Shown piece after piece: positions 13,993-22,195 of a stretch of 64,000 nt of DNA (position 1 is the stretch's first letter; the number at the start of each line of letters is the position of its first letter). Source of the stretch: a bacterium (GTDB lineage: Bacteria; Myxococcota_A; Bradymonadia; UBA7976; UBA1532); NCBI GenBank assembly GCA_030426085.1, contig JAUHYW010000003.1, positions 183,343 through 247,342 on the forward strand, in the 5' to 3' direction. The notes below the pieces were generated by a model. That model was not told the origin of the DNA. It ran no database searches and worked only from the letters and a program-made list of their open reading frames with translations. The position numbers and the translations under genes were made by a program.

Positions 13993-14043
13993 CATGGGCG
14001 CGCACAGCGGGCCGCCATCCGCCGCCCGGCCCCGTCGAGGGGC

Positions 14044-14059
14044 TGGCACGGGTCTCGCA
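14044..14059 (+). promoter_or_regulatory. Sigma-54-type (-24/-12) promoter of the ACP gene
   Basis: TGGCACG-N4-TCGCA matches the -24/-12 consensus (TGGCACG-N4-TTGCW) in all but one position, with GG and GC exactly 10 nt apart. Transcription would begin near 14070, leaving a leader of about 26 nt before the ATG at 14096. A nearly identical element (TGGCACA-N4-TCGCA) precedes the gene at 62975. Confidence 0.6.
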
Positions 14060-14095
14060 AAGCATGTCCTGCGGGAGCAGAGCTGGGGAATCACG

Positions 14096-14371
14096 ATGAA
14101 CGCGTCCGCCGATACGATCACCGAGATGTTGCTGGCCGAGATCGCCGCGGTCTGCCCCGAGCTGGGTCGGCCGTCGGCCGACGCGTCGCTGACCGGCGAC
14201 CTGGGCCTCGACAGCCTGTGCCTGACCTCGCTCTTCGGCACGGTCAAGCAGGAGCTGGGTCAGGTGGAGCTGTCGACCTGGTTCATCCGGGCGAGCCACA
14301 CCGGCACCGACTCGATCGCCAGCCTCTCGACCTACCTCGCCGACCAGCTCGCCGCCCGCCACGCGGCCTGA
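14096..14371 (+). CDS. Stand-alone acyl carrier protein
   Basis: A 91-residue carrier protein (MNASADTITE start) with the four-helix ACP pattern and the phosphopantetheine attachment motif GDLGLDSL; the serine is residue 41. It is more divergent than housekeeping AcpP and has no fatty acid or polyketide synthesis gene beside it. Its neighbours are a repeat array and a convergent S10 peptidase gene. It may serve a specialised acyl transfer, lipid modification or signalling role. The sigma-54-type promoter and the upstream dyads imply conditional expression. The AcpS encoded at 35494 is a candidate for its activation. Role beyond acyl carriage cannot be read from the sequence. Confidence 0.85.
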   Translation: MNASADTITEMLLAEIAAVCPELGRPSADASLTGDLGLDSLCLTSLFGTVKQELGQVELSTWFIRASHTGTDSIASLSTYLADQLAARHAA

Positions 14372-14390
14372 GCCGCCTCGGCTCGCCGCC

Positions 14391-14454
14391 CGTCAGCCCG
14401 CCGCACCGTCAGCCCGCCGCACCTTCAGCCCGCTGCATCTTCAGCCCGCCGCGC
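14391..14454. repeat. Four tandem 16-bp repeats between convergent genes
   Basis: CGTCAGCCCGCCGCAC occurs twice in a row (14391-14422), then CTTCAGCCCGCTGCAT and CTTCAGCCCGCCGCGC. On the minus strand each unit contains GGGCTGA. Because 16 is not a multiple of three, the array places TGA stops in all three frames behind the S10 peptidase gene, whose own stop (14441-14443) is in the first unit read. Confidence 0.8.
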
Positions 14455-15871
14455 CACACGCCCGCTCGTAGAACCGCACCAGATCGGCCCGCATGGCCCG
14501 CAGCGAGGGCGGGTGGAAGTACATCATGTGCCCCGCCTCGTAGTAGGTCAGCTCGATGTTGGCCCGCTGCTCGGGCTCGAGGCCGAGGTGGTCGACGGTG
14601 TACTCGGCGGCGAAGAACGGGGTCGCGAGGTCGAAGATCCCGTTGAGCACGATGACTTGCAGGTGGGGGTTGGCCACCAGGGTCCGCCGCAGGTCGTCGG
14701 CCACGCTGGGGTGCCCCATCCGGGCCTTGTCGGCCCAGCTCCAGGCCCGGTTGACGTCCATGCTGAGCACCGCGTAGCCGGCGTCCTTCTCGTAGCGCAG
14801 CACCCGCCGCAGGTAGTCGTTGATCAGGGCGGTGAAGGCGCCGAGCGGGGCGTCGTAGCTCGGGTCGCGCTGGAGCTGGCGGTGGTCCCGGTCGAGGTCG
14901 GGGCCGGTGTAGCGGGCGTCGAGCCGGCCGACGGTGTGCCCCGGGCGCTCGAGCAGGGTCTTGGCGAAGCGCAGGTACTCCACCCGCAGGTCGAGGCGGT
15001 CGATGGTCCCCGCGTCGAGGCCGGTGTAGCGGGCGAGCTTCGCCACGACCGCCTTGCGCCGCTCGGAGCCGAGCCGGGCGCCCCGCAGCAGGGCCGGGGC
15101 GTACTCGTCCACCGCGAACGCCCGCACCTCTTCGAGGAAGGCCCGCAGGTCGTCCGGGCGGTCGTCGAGCCGCTCGTGATACCAGGCGACCGCGGCGTAG
15201 GTCGGCAGGAAGAGCACGTAGGGCAGCTCGTTGCCCACCTCGAAGAGGAAGGTCTGGAAGTCGAGCGCGAGGCTGAGCAGCACCAGCCCGTTGAGCACGA
15301 TGCCCCGCTCCTGGAGCCGGTGGGCCAGCCCCACCGCCCGGGTGGTGCCGTAGCTCTCGCCGGCCAGGAACTTGGGGCTGTTCCATCGGTGATGCGTCGT
15401 CAGGTAGCGCCAGACGAACTCGGCGACCGCCTCGATGTCGCCGTCGATGTTGAAGTAGTCGTCGCCCTTGCCCTCGCCCACCGGGCGGCTGAAGCCGGTG
15501 GCGACGGGGTCGATGAAGACGAGGTCGGTCCGGTCGAGCAGGCCGAAGGCGTTGTCGACGAGGCGGTAGGGCGGCGGCGGCGGGGCGACGGTGTCGGGCA
15601 GGTCGACCCGCCGGGGGCCGAGCGCGCCGAGCTGCAGCCACACCGACGACGAGCCGGGGCCGCCGTTGAACGCGAAGGTGATCGGACGCTGGCCGAGGTC
15701 GTCGACGCCGTCGGCGGTGAAGGCGACGTAGAACATGTCGGCCCGGGGCGGGCCGCCTTCCGGGCCGAGCCGCAGGGTGCCGGCGGTGGCGGTGTAGGCC
15801 ACGGTCCGCCCGGCGATGGTCGTGCGGTGGCGGGTGACGGCGTCCGGGGTCGGCTGGGGGATGTCGCTCAT
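14441..15871 (-). CDS. Peptidase S10 (serine carboxypeptidase-like)
   Basis: A 476-residue S10-family hydrolase starting at an ATG with GGAG nine nt upstream. The oxyanion/N-terminal motif FAFNGGPGSSSVW, the nucleophile motif LAGESYG, the acid NGIFDLATP and the histidine YEAGHMMY give a complete Ser-Asp-His triad in the expected order. No signal peptide is evident at the chosen start (MSDIPQPTPD), so it may be cytoplasmic or exported by another route. Bacterial S10 peptidases remove C-terminal residues or act on peptides; the substrate is unknown. The gene is convergent with the ACP gene and divergent from the lipoprotein at 16057. Confidence 0.9.
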   Translation of the reverse strand: MSDIPQPTPDAVTRHRTTIAGRTVAYTATAGTLRLGPEGGPPRADMFYVAFTADGVDDLGQRPITFAFNGGPGSSSVWLQLGALGPRRVDLPDTVAPPPPPYRLVDNAFGLLDRTDLVFIDPVATGFSRPVGEGKGDDYFNIDGDIEAVAEFVWRYLTTHHRWNSPKFLAGESYGTTRAVGLAHRLQERGIVLNGLVLLSLALDFQTFLFEVGNELPYVLFLPTYAAVAWYHERLDDRPDDLRAFLEEVRAFAVDEYAPALLRGARLGSERRKAVVAKLARYTGLDAGTIDRLDLRVEYLRFAKTLLERPGHTVGRLDARYTGPDLDRDHRQLQRDPSYDAPLGAFTALINDYLRRVLRYEKDAGYAVLSMDVNRAWSWADKARMGHPSVADDLRRTLVANPHLQVIVLNGIFDLATPFFAAEYTVDHLGLEPEQRANIELTYYEAGHMMYFHPPSLRAMRADLVRFYERACGAAG

Positions 15872-16056
15872 CGTGCGCTCCGTCGGAATCGGCGTGGGGC
15901 GGCGGAGCATCGCATGAAGCGCGGATGGGGGCCAGTGACCCCGAGCGCCGTCAATCGGCGATCGGAGCGGAACTTGCAGACAGGGCGCGCTCGATCGCGA
16001 CCCGAACACCCGGCCCGAGAGCCGGGTGCCACGGCGCCAGACAGATGAGGACGAGC

Positions 16057-17325
16057 ATGAAGCGAAGCGTGTGGTGGGGTGTGACGATGATCGCGGTCGC
16101 CGGCTGGGGGTGCACCCCCGGCGGCAGCGGCGGCGGCGACGAGGAGCCCCCGATCGTGATCGACCCCGGCCCCGAGGCCGACGGAGGCGCCCCCGAGTCC
16201 GACGCGATGCCCGAGCCCGACGCGATGCCCGAGCCCGACGCGATGCCCGAGCCCGACGCGATGCCCGAGCCCGAGCCGCTGCCCGGCATCGACGTGCTCG
16301 GCCACGAGGGCCACACCCCCGACAGCGTGCAGATCACGGTCATCGGCACCCGCGACGACGGGCTGGCGGTGCCCCGCGACCTCGACTTCAACCCCTGGGC
16401 CGAGACCCCCGAGCTGTGGGTGGTCAACCGCCACGATGACTCGACGACGACCTTCTTCGATCCGGGCACCGACGACCAGGACGCGGTGCACCTCATCGAC
16501 CCCTACGCGCTGCACTTCATGGAGGAGGTCTCGTCGATCGCCTTCGGGCAGGAGGGCACGTTCGGCACCTGCCAGGAGTCGCGCAACACCTACAACGGCC
16601 AGGGTGATCCCAACGACTTCATGGGCCCCAGCCTGTGGCCGTCCGATCTGGACGTCTACGCCCGCACCAACCCCGACGCGGTGGCCTTCCTCGGGTTCGA
16701 TCTGGGCTCGCACCTCGACATGCAGCACGAGTCGCCGCTGTGCATGGGCATCGCCTGGGAGCGGGACAACGTCTACTGGGTCTTCGAGGGGCTGACCGGC
16801 TCCATCGCCCGCAACGACTTCCGCGAGGATCACGGGCCGGGCTTCGACGACCACTCCGACGGGGTCGTGATCCGGTTCGCCGTCGGCGAGGTCGCGCGGG
16901 TGGCCGACGTGCCCTCGCATCTGGTCTACGATCAGGACACCGGCCTGCTGTACATCGCCGACACCGGCAACGCCCGGGTGGCGCTGCTCGACACCAGCAC
17001 CGGCAGCCCGGGGCGCAACCTGCCGGTGGTCGAGCCGGGCACCTCGCTGCGGCTGGCGGCCGATCACGCGCCGCTCGAGACCGTCTTCGAACACCCCGAG
17101 CTCGAGCTGCCGAGCGGGCTGGCCAGGCGGGGTGATGTGCTCTTCGTCGGGGACAACGCCACCGGCCGCATCTGGGGCATCTCGCCGCTCGGCGAGGTGA
17201 TCGACTACCTCGACACCGGCATCGAGCCCGGCGGCCTGATGGGCATCGAGGTCGGGCCCGAGGGCGACCTGTGGATCGCCGACGCCTGGAACCACCGCGT
17301 GCTGCGCATCTCGCCTCTGGAGTGA
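16057..17325 (+). CDS. Secreted lipoprotein with NHL-type beta-propeller and DAMPEP repeats
   Basis: A 422-residue protein with a lipoprotein-like signal (VTMIAVAGWGC). Directly after the lipobox come a Gly-rich linker and four DAMPEP hexapeptide repeats encoded by 18-bp DNA repeats (about 16198-16272), a spacer style common in myxobacterial lipoproteins. The rest has NHL/propeller features such as LDFNPWAETPELWVVNRHDD, LLYIADTGNARVALLDTSTG and LWIADAWNHRVLRISPLE at the C-terminus. An alternative ATG twelve nt upstream is possible. Such surface propellers usually bind ligands or partners; no catalytic site is recognised. Confidence 0.8.
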   Translation: MKRSVWWGVTMIAVAGWGCTPGGSGGGDEEPPIVIDPGPEADGGAPESDAMPEPDAMPEPDAMPEPDAMPEPEPLPGIDVLGHEGHTPDSVQITVIGTRDDGLAVPRDLDFNPWAETPELWVVNRHDDSTTTFFDPGTDDQDAVHLIDPYALHFMEEVSSIAFGQEGTFGTCQESRNTYNGQGDPNDFMGPSLWPSDLDVYARTNPDAVAFLGFDLGSHLDMQHESPLCMGIAWERDNVYWVFEGLTGSIARNDFREDHGPGFDDHSDGVVIRFAVGEVARVADVPSHLVYDQDTGLLYIADTGNARVALLDTSTGSPGRNLPVVEPGTSLRLAADHAPLETVFEHPELELPSGLARRGDVLFVGDNATGRIWGISPLGEVIDYLDTGIEPGGLMGIEVGPEGDLWIADAWNHRVLRISPLE

Positions 17326-17399
17326 GCCCCCGACCCGCGGCCGCCCCCGAGTTTTGAGAGTTTCTTGCGCCGCCCCCCGTTTTGCGGTGTGTTTAGCGC

Positions 17400-18749
17400 G
17401 TGGACAGAGGACGCGAGACCGCTGACTTCGGCGGCGTCACCCTCGACGGTCGTTATCGGTTGGGGGACCGACGGGCCGACGGCGCGCACGACGGGGTGCA
17501 CCTGCCGACCGGGCGCCGGGTCGTCGTGCGTCAGGCGCCGGGCGGCACCGCCGAGGCGATGCGGCTCAAGCGGGTGCTTCAGCGGATCGTGGCGTTGGAT
17601 CACCCGGCGGTGGTGCCGGTGCTCGACGCCGGCACCGGCGAGAGCGGGCTGTATCTGGTCGAGGCCCGGGTCGACGGAGAGTCGCTCGCCGAGCTGATGG
17701 GGCAGCCCCAGCCGGCCGATCGGGTGGCCGATCTGGCGCGGCAGCTCGCCCGGGTGCTCGCCGAGGCCCACGGCCGGGGTCTGATCCACGGGGCGCTGCG
17801 GCCGGAGAGCGTACTCATTCAACAGACGACCGGGCGCTCGGACTACGTGCGGCTGTCGGGCATCGGGCTGGGCGACACCCCGTTCTCGCTCGGCGCCGGG
17901 CCGTGGGTCGCGCCCGAGCAGCGGGACGGCCAGCCGGCCGACGCCCGCAGCGACCTGTACACCCTCGGCTTGATGGGGCGGGCGCTGCTCGGCGGCCTGT
18001 CGCCGGCCGAGGCCGCCGCCGGCCCGCTGCCCGGGGCCCCGCCCAAGCTGCTCGAGGTGCTCGACGCGATCTGCCGCCGCTCGCCGGCCCAGCGGCCGCC
18101 CTCGGCGGTGGCCGTGCTGGGGCCGATCGAGCGGGCCACGACCGTCGGCCGCAGCGGCGGTGGCGGGCGACGGGCGATGGCCGACACCTTCGTCGCCACC
18201 GGGCCGCTGCCCGACGTGGGGCCGAGCGGCACGCGGCTCGAGGGGCGGGAGCTGCCCCCGGCGCCGGTCTACGGCGCGCCGCCCATCGACGCCCGGCCCA
18301 TCGACGCCCGGCCCATCGACGCCCCGCCGCTCGACGCGCCCCTGGCGCCGCCGGTCCGCCGGCCCTGGATCTGGCTGGTCCTCGTCGCGGGGCTGGTGGG
18401 GGTGATCGTCTACCTGCTGACCCGGGGCCCGGCCGATCCGCCGGGCGACGCCGCCACCGCTCAGGTCGAGGCGGCCGCCGCCCCGGTGGAGGCCCCGGCC
18501 GCGGCGCCGATCCCCGACGCGGCGCCGATCCCCGACGCGGCACCGGACGCCGCGCCGCCCGATGCCGCCGCTGCCGACGCCGCCGTGGTCGAAGCCCCGC
18601 CGATCGAGCGCCCGATCCGCCGGCTGCCCCCGCGCCGCCGCCCGCCGCCGGTCGCCCCCGCCGCGCCCGAGCCGAAGGCGCCGGTCGAGCGGCCCGCCGC
18701 GCCGCCGCCCACCCCGCCGAAGAACCCGGCCGATTACGAGAAGCTGTGA
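17400..18749 (+). CDS. Membrane-anchored pseudokinase of the Ser/Thr kinase family
   Basis: A 449-residue protein with a GTG start; an in-frame TAG six nt upstream excludes longer forms. The kinase fold is recognisable at about residues 12-235 (VVPVLDAG, VAPEQRDGQPADARSDLYTLG), but every key residue is changed. The glycine-loop pattern is lost, the ATP lysine is R44 (VVVRQA), HRD is H130-G131-A132 (IHGALRPES) and DFG is S153-G154-I155. It should not phosphorylate. A transmembrane helix (WLVLVAGLVGVIVYLL) lies near 326-342. It is preceded by a PIDARPIDARPIDAPPLDAP linker and followed by a Pro/Ala-rich periplasmic tail. Likely a scaffold or ligand-regulated signalling protein; partner unknown. 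Confidence 0.85.
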   Translation: MDRGRETADFGGVTLDGRYRLGDRRADGAHDGVHLPTGRRVVVRQAPGGTAEAMRLKRVLQRIVALDHPAVVPVLDAGTGESGLYLVEARVDGESLAELMGQPQPADRVADLARQLARVLAEAHGRGLIHGALRPESVLIQQTTGRSDYVRLSGIGLGDTPFSLGAGPWVAPEQRDGQPADARSDLYTLGLMGRALLGGLSPAEAAAGPLPGAPPKLLEVLDAICRRSPAQRPPSAVAVLGPIERATTVGRSGGGGRRAMADTFVATGPLPDVGPSGTRLEGRELPPAPVYGAPPIDARPIDARPIDAPPLDAPLAPPVRRPWIWLVLVAGLVGVIVYLLTRGPADPPGDAATAQVEAAAAPVEAPAAAPIPDAAPIPDAAPDAAPPDAAAADAAVVEAPPIERPIRRLPPRRRPPPVAPAAPEPKAPVERPAAPPPTPPKNPADYEKL

Positions 18750-18768
18750 GGCCGCGCCCCGCGCCCGC

Positions 18769-20331
18769 TCAGCGCACCCGCCTCCAGTAGCCCCACCACG
18801 GCGGGTCGAGCCCGTCGACCTTCTCCGCGCGCCACTCGTAGCCCCGGGCCTTCCAGGTGCGGGTCTCGCGGGCCCCCCGGCGAGGCCGCCGCTCGGCGAT
18901 CGTGGGGTGGTAGATGATGTAGTCGATGTCCTTGTCGAGGATGTACTTCAGCGGCGCGCTCTTGGTGTGCCCCGGGCGGTTGCCCCGGGCGGGCACGTTG
19001 TGCGCGATCCACTCGTCGTTGAGCCCGAGCACGTCCAGCGTATACAGCCGGCTGTAGTAGGGGATGATGCCGGCGGCGGTCGTCGCCAGCGAGGCGTCGG
19101 GGTCGGCGGTCCGCGCGAGGTGCTGGCCGATGGCGGCGGTCTGGTGGTGGAACATCGAGAGCCAGCCGATGCTGTCCACCCCGCGGTCGCTGCCCACCTC
19201 GAGCGCCTTCGTATCGACCCGGTGGATGCCCACGCCCATCGCCGTGGCGCAGACGAGGCCGGCCCCGATCGGCACCCACCGCGAAGTGCCCCGGTCGAGC
19301 AGCGCCTCGACCGCCCGGCGCACGCCCAGCGCCACCAGCACCGCGCAGACGGGCATGATCGGGACCATGAACCGGTGCAGCGCCATGAAGTCGCCGCCGA
19401 CGCGCATGACGTGCAGCGAGATGGCCCCGATGTAGAGCACGCCCAGCGTGATCAGGCGCAGCTCGCGGCGGCCGGGCAGCCCCCGGCGCAGGACGCCGAA
19501 GACCGGCACCAGCCAGATCTGGTGGATCAGCGCCCACCGGCCCACGTAGCGCGCGCCGGGGCCCCAGAAGTTCCGGGCGCCGGTCTTGACGTAGTAGGTG
19601 TTGGGGAACGGGAAGCCGTAGTACCAGAAGCGCCACGCGAAGTAGGGCACGAAGACCCCGGCGAAGCCGAAGCCCCAGATCCAGTCGCTCTTCGTGGGCT
19701 TGATCGTGCGGTCGACGGCCAGCATCTCGAGCAGCCGGTGCAGGCCGGTCAGCCCGAAGAAGAGCATGCCCTCGGGGCGGGCGAGGGCCGACAGCGCGAA
19801 CCAGATCCCGCTCCTCGGCAGCCAGGGCACCTCGCCCGGCCGGTCGCCCTCGCGGTCGGCGGCCTGCCGCTCGCCGAGGAAGGCGGTCCAGCCGAGCGTG
19901 GCGAAGAAGGTGAACATCTGGGTCTCGAGGCCCCCGGTGCTCCAGCAGGCGTAGGCCGGGGCGGCGGCGAGCAGGGCCGGGGCCAGCGCGTCCCAGGCCG
20001 AGGGGCGGCCGACGTGGCGGGCGGTGAAGCGGGCGATGACGGCGAAGGTGCCCAGGGCGAAGGCGATGCCCAGCCACTTCGACAGGGGCACGATGGGCAG
20101 GCCGAGGGCCAGCACCCCGGCCATCAGCATCGTCCACAGGAAGTTGGTGTAGCCCTCGACCCGCTCGCCGAGGTTGAAGACCAGCTCGCCGTGGCGCACG
20201 AGGTTGTCGGCGTAGCGGAAGCTGATGAACGCGTCGTCGTTGACGAAGTCGAAGACCCGCGCGTGGGCCACCAGCCCGGCGGCGGCCAGGGCCAGCAGGA
20301 TCACTCGACGCAGGTCGCGGCCTTGGGGCAT
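18769..20331 (-). CDS. GT-C-type integral membrane glycosyltransferase, AftB-like
   Basis: A 520-residue multispanning protein (about ten helices by eye) starting at an ATG with AGGAG about ten nt upstream. The N-terminal loop FDFVNDDAFISFRYADNLVR followed by a GERVEGYTNFLW motif resembles mycobacterial AftB-type arabinofuranosyltransferases and other GT-C enzymes, in which the aspartates after the first helix bind the polyprenyl-phosphate sugar donor. A soluble C-terminal part of about 110 residues ends PPWWGYWRRVR. The likely role is transfer of a lipid-linked sugar in the periplasm to a cell-envelope glycan. Substrate specificity cannot be assigned, and no glycan cluster surrounds it. It is convergent with the pseudokinase (19 nt apart) and divergent from hflX. 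Confidence 0.7.
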   Translation of the reverse strand: MPQGRDLRRVILLALAAAGLVAHARVFDFVNDDAFISFRYADNLVRHGELVFNLGERVEGYTNFLWTMLMAGVLALGLPIVPLSKWLGIAFALGTFAVIARFTARHVGRPSAWDALAPALLAAAPAYACWSTGGLETQMFTFFATLGWTAFLGERQAADREGDRPGEVPWLPRSGIWFALSALARPEGMLFFGLTGLHRLLEMLAVDRTIKPTKSDWIWGFGFAGVFVPYFAWRFWYYGFPFPNTYYVKTGARNFWGPGARYVGRWALIHQIWLVPVFGVLRRGLPGRRELRLITLGVLYIGAISLHVMRVGGDFMALHRFMVPIMPVCAVLVALGVRRAVEALLDRGTSRWVPIGAGLVCATAMGVGIHRVDTKALEVGSDRGVDSIGWLSMFHHQTAAIGQHLARTADPDASLATTAAGIIPYYSRLYTLDVLGLNDEWIAHNVPARGNRPGHTKSAPLKYILDKDIDYIIYHPTIAERRPRRGARETRTWKARGYEWRAEKVDGLDPPWWGYWRRVR

Positions 20332-20420
20332 GGTGCGGCATCTCCTCGCGCGCGGCGGGGGAGTATACTGCGCCTTCGAATCCGATACGACAGACGCCCC
20401 GCGGGGCAGGAGGACCATCC

Positions 20421-22115
20421 CTGAAGGTCCACGGCAATATGCAAGGGCTCGGCCCGGCCCAGCGCCAGCGGCTCGAGCGTCTCTACAAGCGCAAGGTCCC
20501 CCGCAATACGATCGTCTCGGTGCCCCTGGCCCAGACGCTGTGCGAGCTGAGCCACGAGACCGGCCGCCAGGTGGGGGTGACCCTCGACCGCGGCGGCCGG
20601 GTGCGGCACGTCATCGTGGGCGACGCCGACAAGCTGTTCATCCCCGATCTGGGCCGGGCCCGGGCCGGCGCGGGGCGCTTCCGCGGGGTGCGGCTGGTGC
20701 ACACCCACCTGCGCGACGAGCCGCTGACCAGCGACGACCTCACCGACCTCGTGCGGCTGCGGCTCGACCTGATCGCGGCGGTCGGCGTCGGCCGCGGCGG
20801 CCGGCCGGCGACGCTGTATCACACCCACGTCCTGCCCGACGGGTCCGAGCTGCCCTACGCCGAGCCGACGGCGACGACGGTGCACGACGAGGATCTGGAC
20901 TTCACCGCCTTCATCGAGGCGCTCGAGGAGGAGTTCAGCCGGCGCACGGTGGGGGTGGTCGAGACCGAGGGCCAGACCCGGGCCATCGCGGTGCACGTCG
21001 ACCTGCCCGGCGACCGCATCGACCCCCGGGTCGCCCTGCGCGAGCTGAGCGAGCTGGCCGACACCGCGGGGGTGGTCATCGTCGACGCGATCACCCAGAC
21101 CCGGCGCAAGGCCGACCCCAAGTACGTGATGGGCAAGGGCAAGCTCGACGAGCTCTTGCTGCGCACGATGCAGCTCGACTGCGAGCTGGTGATCTTCGAC
21201 CAGAGCCTCAACCCCAACCAGGTGCGGGCGCTGGCCGACGCGACCGACGTCAAGGTGATCGACCGGGCGCAGCTCATCCTCGACATCTTCGCCCGCCGGG
21301 CGACGAGCCGGGAGGGCAAGCTGGCGGTGGAGCTGGCCCAGCTCAAGTACATGCTGCCCCGGCTGGCCCACAAGACGACGGCCTTCAGCCGGCTGATGGG
21401 CGGCATCGGCGGCCGGGGGCCGGGCGAGACCAAGCTCGAGGTCGACCGCCGCCGGGCCCGCGATCGCATCAACCGCATCGAGCGCCAGCTCGAGCAGACG
21501 GTGGTGCAGCGCCAGACCCGCCGCAGCCGACGCAACGCCCGCCGGGTGCCGGTGGTGGCCATCGTGGGCTACACCAATGCCGGCAAGAGCACCCTGTTCA
21601 ACCAGATCACCCAGAGCGACGTGCTCGTCGAGGACAAGCTGTTCGCGACCCTCGACGTGACCACCCGCCGGCTGCGCTTCCCCTACGACCGGGAGCTGGT
21701 GCTGACCGACACGGTGGGCTTCATCCGCGACCTGCCCGACGACCTCGTCAGCGCGTTCAAGGCCACGCTCGAAGAGGCCGAGGACGCCGACCTGCTGCTG
21801 CACGTCGTCGACATCAGCGACCCCCGCATGCAGGACCAGATCGACTCGGTGCGGCGCATCCTGGGCGAGATGGAGCTGCTCGACAAGCCGCGCTTGATGG
21901 TTTTCAACAAAGTCGATCTGCTCGAGCCGGCGGTGGCGGAGAACATCTGCCGGCTGCACGGCGCGTTCGGGGTCTCGGCCCTCGACCGGCCGTCGATCCG
22001 GCCGCTGCTCGACGCGATGGAGGCCCGGCTGTGGGCCGAGCAGCAGCGGGACGAAGACGTCCCGGAGCACGAGCGGGAGGTCGATCCGGGGGACGATCGG
22101 CCCGACCCGCGATAG
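20421..22115 (+). CDS. hflX: GTPase HflX
   Basis: Ribosome-associated GTPase that splits stalled or hibernating ribosomes. The N-terminal extension (about 190 residues) precedes the HflX N-domain (ERKADPKYVMGKGK-type motif, here TRRKADPKYVMGKGKLDEL), the GIGGRGPGETKLE glycine motif, a coiled coil, and the G domain with G1 GYTNAGKST, G3 DTVGF and G4 NKVD. The start was set at the CTG at 20421, because a perfect AGGAGG (20408-20413) lies seven nt upstream of it. The residues encoded between CTG and the ATG at 20439 (LKVHGN) look like conserved HflX N-terminal sequence, and that ATG has no ribosome binding site. Length is then 564 residues. Confidence 0.93.
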   Translation: MKVHGNMQGLGPAQRQRLERLYKRKVPRNTIVSVPLAQTLCELSHETGRQVGVTLDRGGRVRHVIVGDADKLFIPDLGRARAGAGRFRGVRLVHTHLRDEPLTSDDLTDLVRLRLDLIAAVGVGRGGRPATLYHTHVLPDGSELPYAEPTATTVHDEDLDFTAFIEALEEEFSRRTVGVVETEGQTRAIAVHVDLPGDRIDPRVALRELSELADTAGVVIVDAITQTRRKADPKYVMGKGKLDELLLRTMQLDCELVIFDQSLNPNQVRALADATDVKVIDRAQLILDIFARRATSREGKLAVELAQLKYMLPRLAHKTTAFSRLMGGIGGRGPGETKLEVDRRRARDRINRIERQLEQTVVQRQTRRSRRNARRVPVVAIVGYTNAGKSTLFNQITQSDVLVEDKLFATLDVTTRRLRFPYDRELVLTDTVGFIRDLPDDLVSAFKATLEEAEDADLLLHVVDISDPRMQDQIDSVRRILGEMELLDKPRLMVFNKVDLLEPAVAENICRLHGAFGVSALDRPSIRPLLDAMEARLWAEQQRDEDVPEHEREVDPGDDRPDPR

Positions 22116-22120
22116 CCGGC

Positions 22121-22169
22121 GTCACTCGGGGGGAAACTCCGGGCCGGGGCCCGGAATCTGGGGAGTGAC
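22121..22169 (+). promoter_or_regulatory. Nested inverted repeat between hflX and the phosphoesterase gene
   Basis: Outer arms GTCACTC (22121-22127) and GAGTGAC (22163-22169) enclose an inner perfect stem TCCGGGCC-GG-GGCCCGGA (22138-22155). No T-run follows, so this is a poor intrinsic terminator; it could be a processing or regulatory RNA structure in the 80-nt gap. The downstream GAGGAG ribosome binding site (22183-22189 region) is outside it. Confidence 0.4.
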
Positions 22170-22195
22170 CCCCACCCCCGCCCGAGGAGTCGCCC

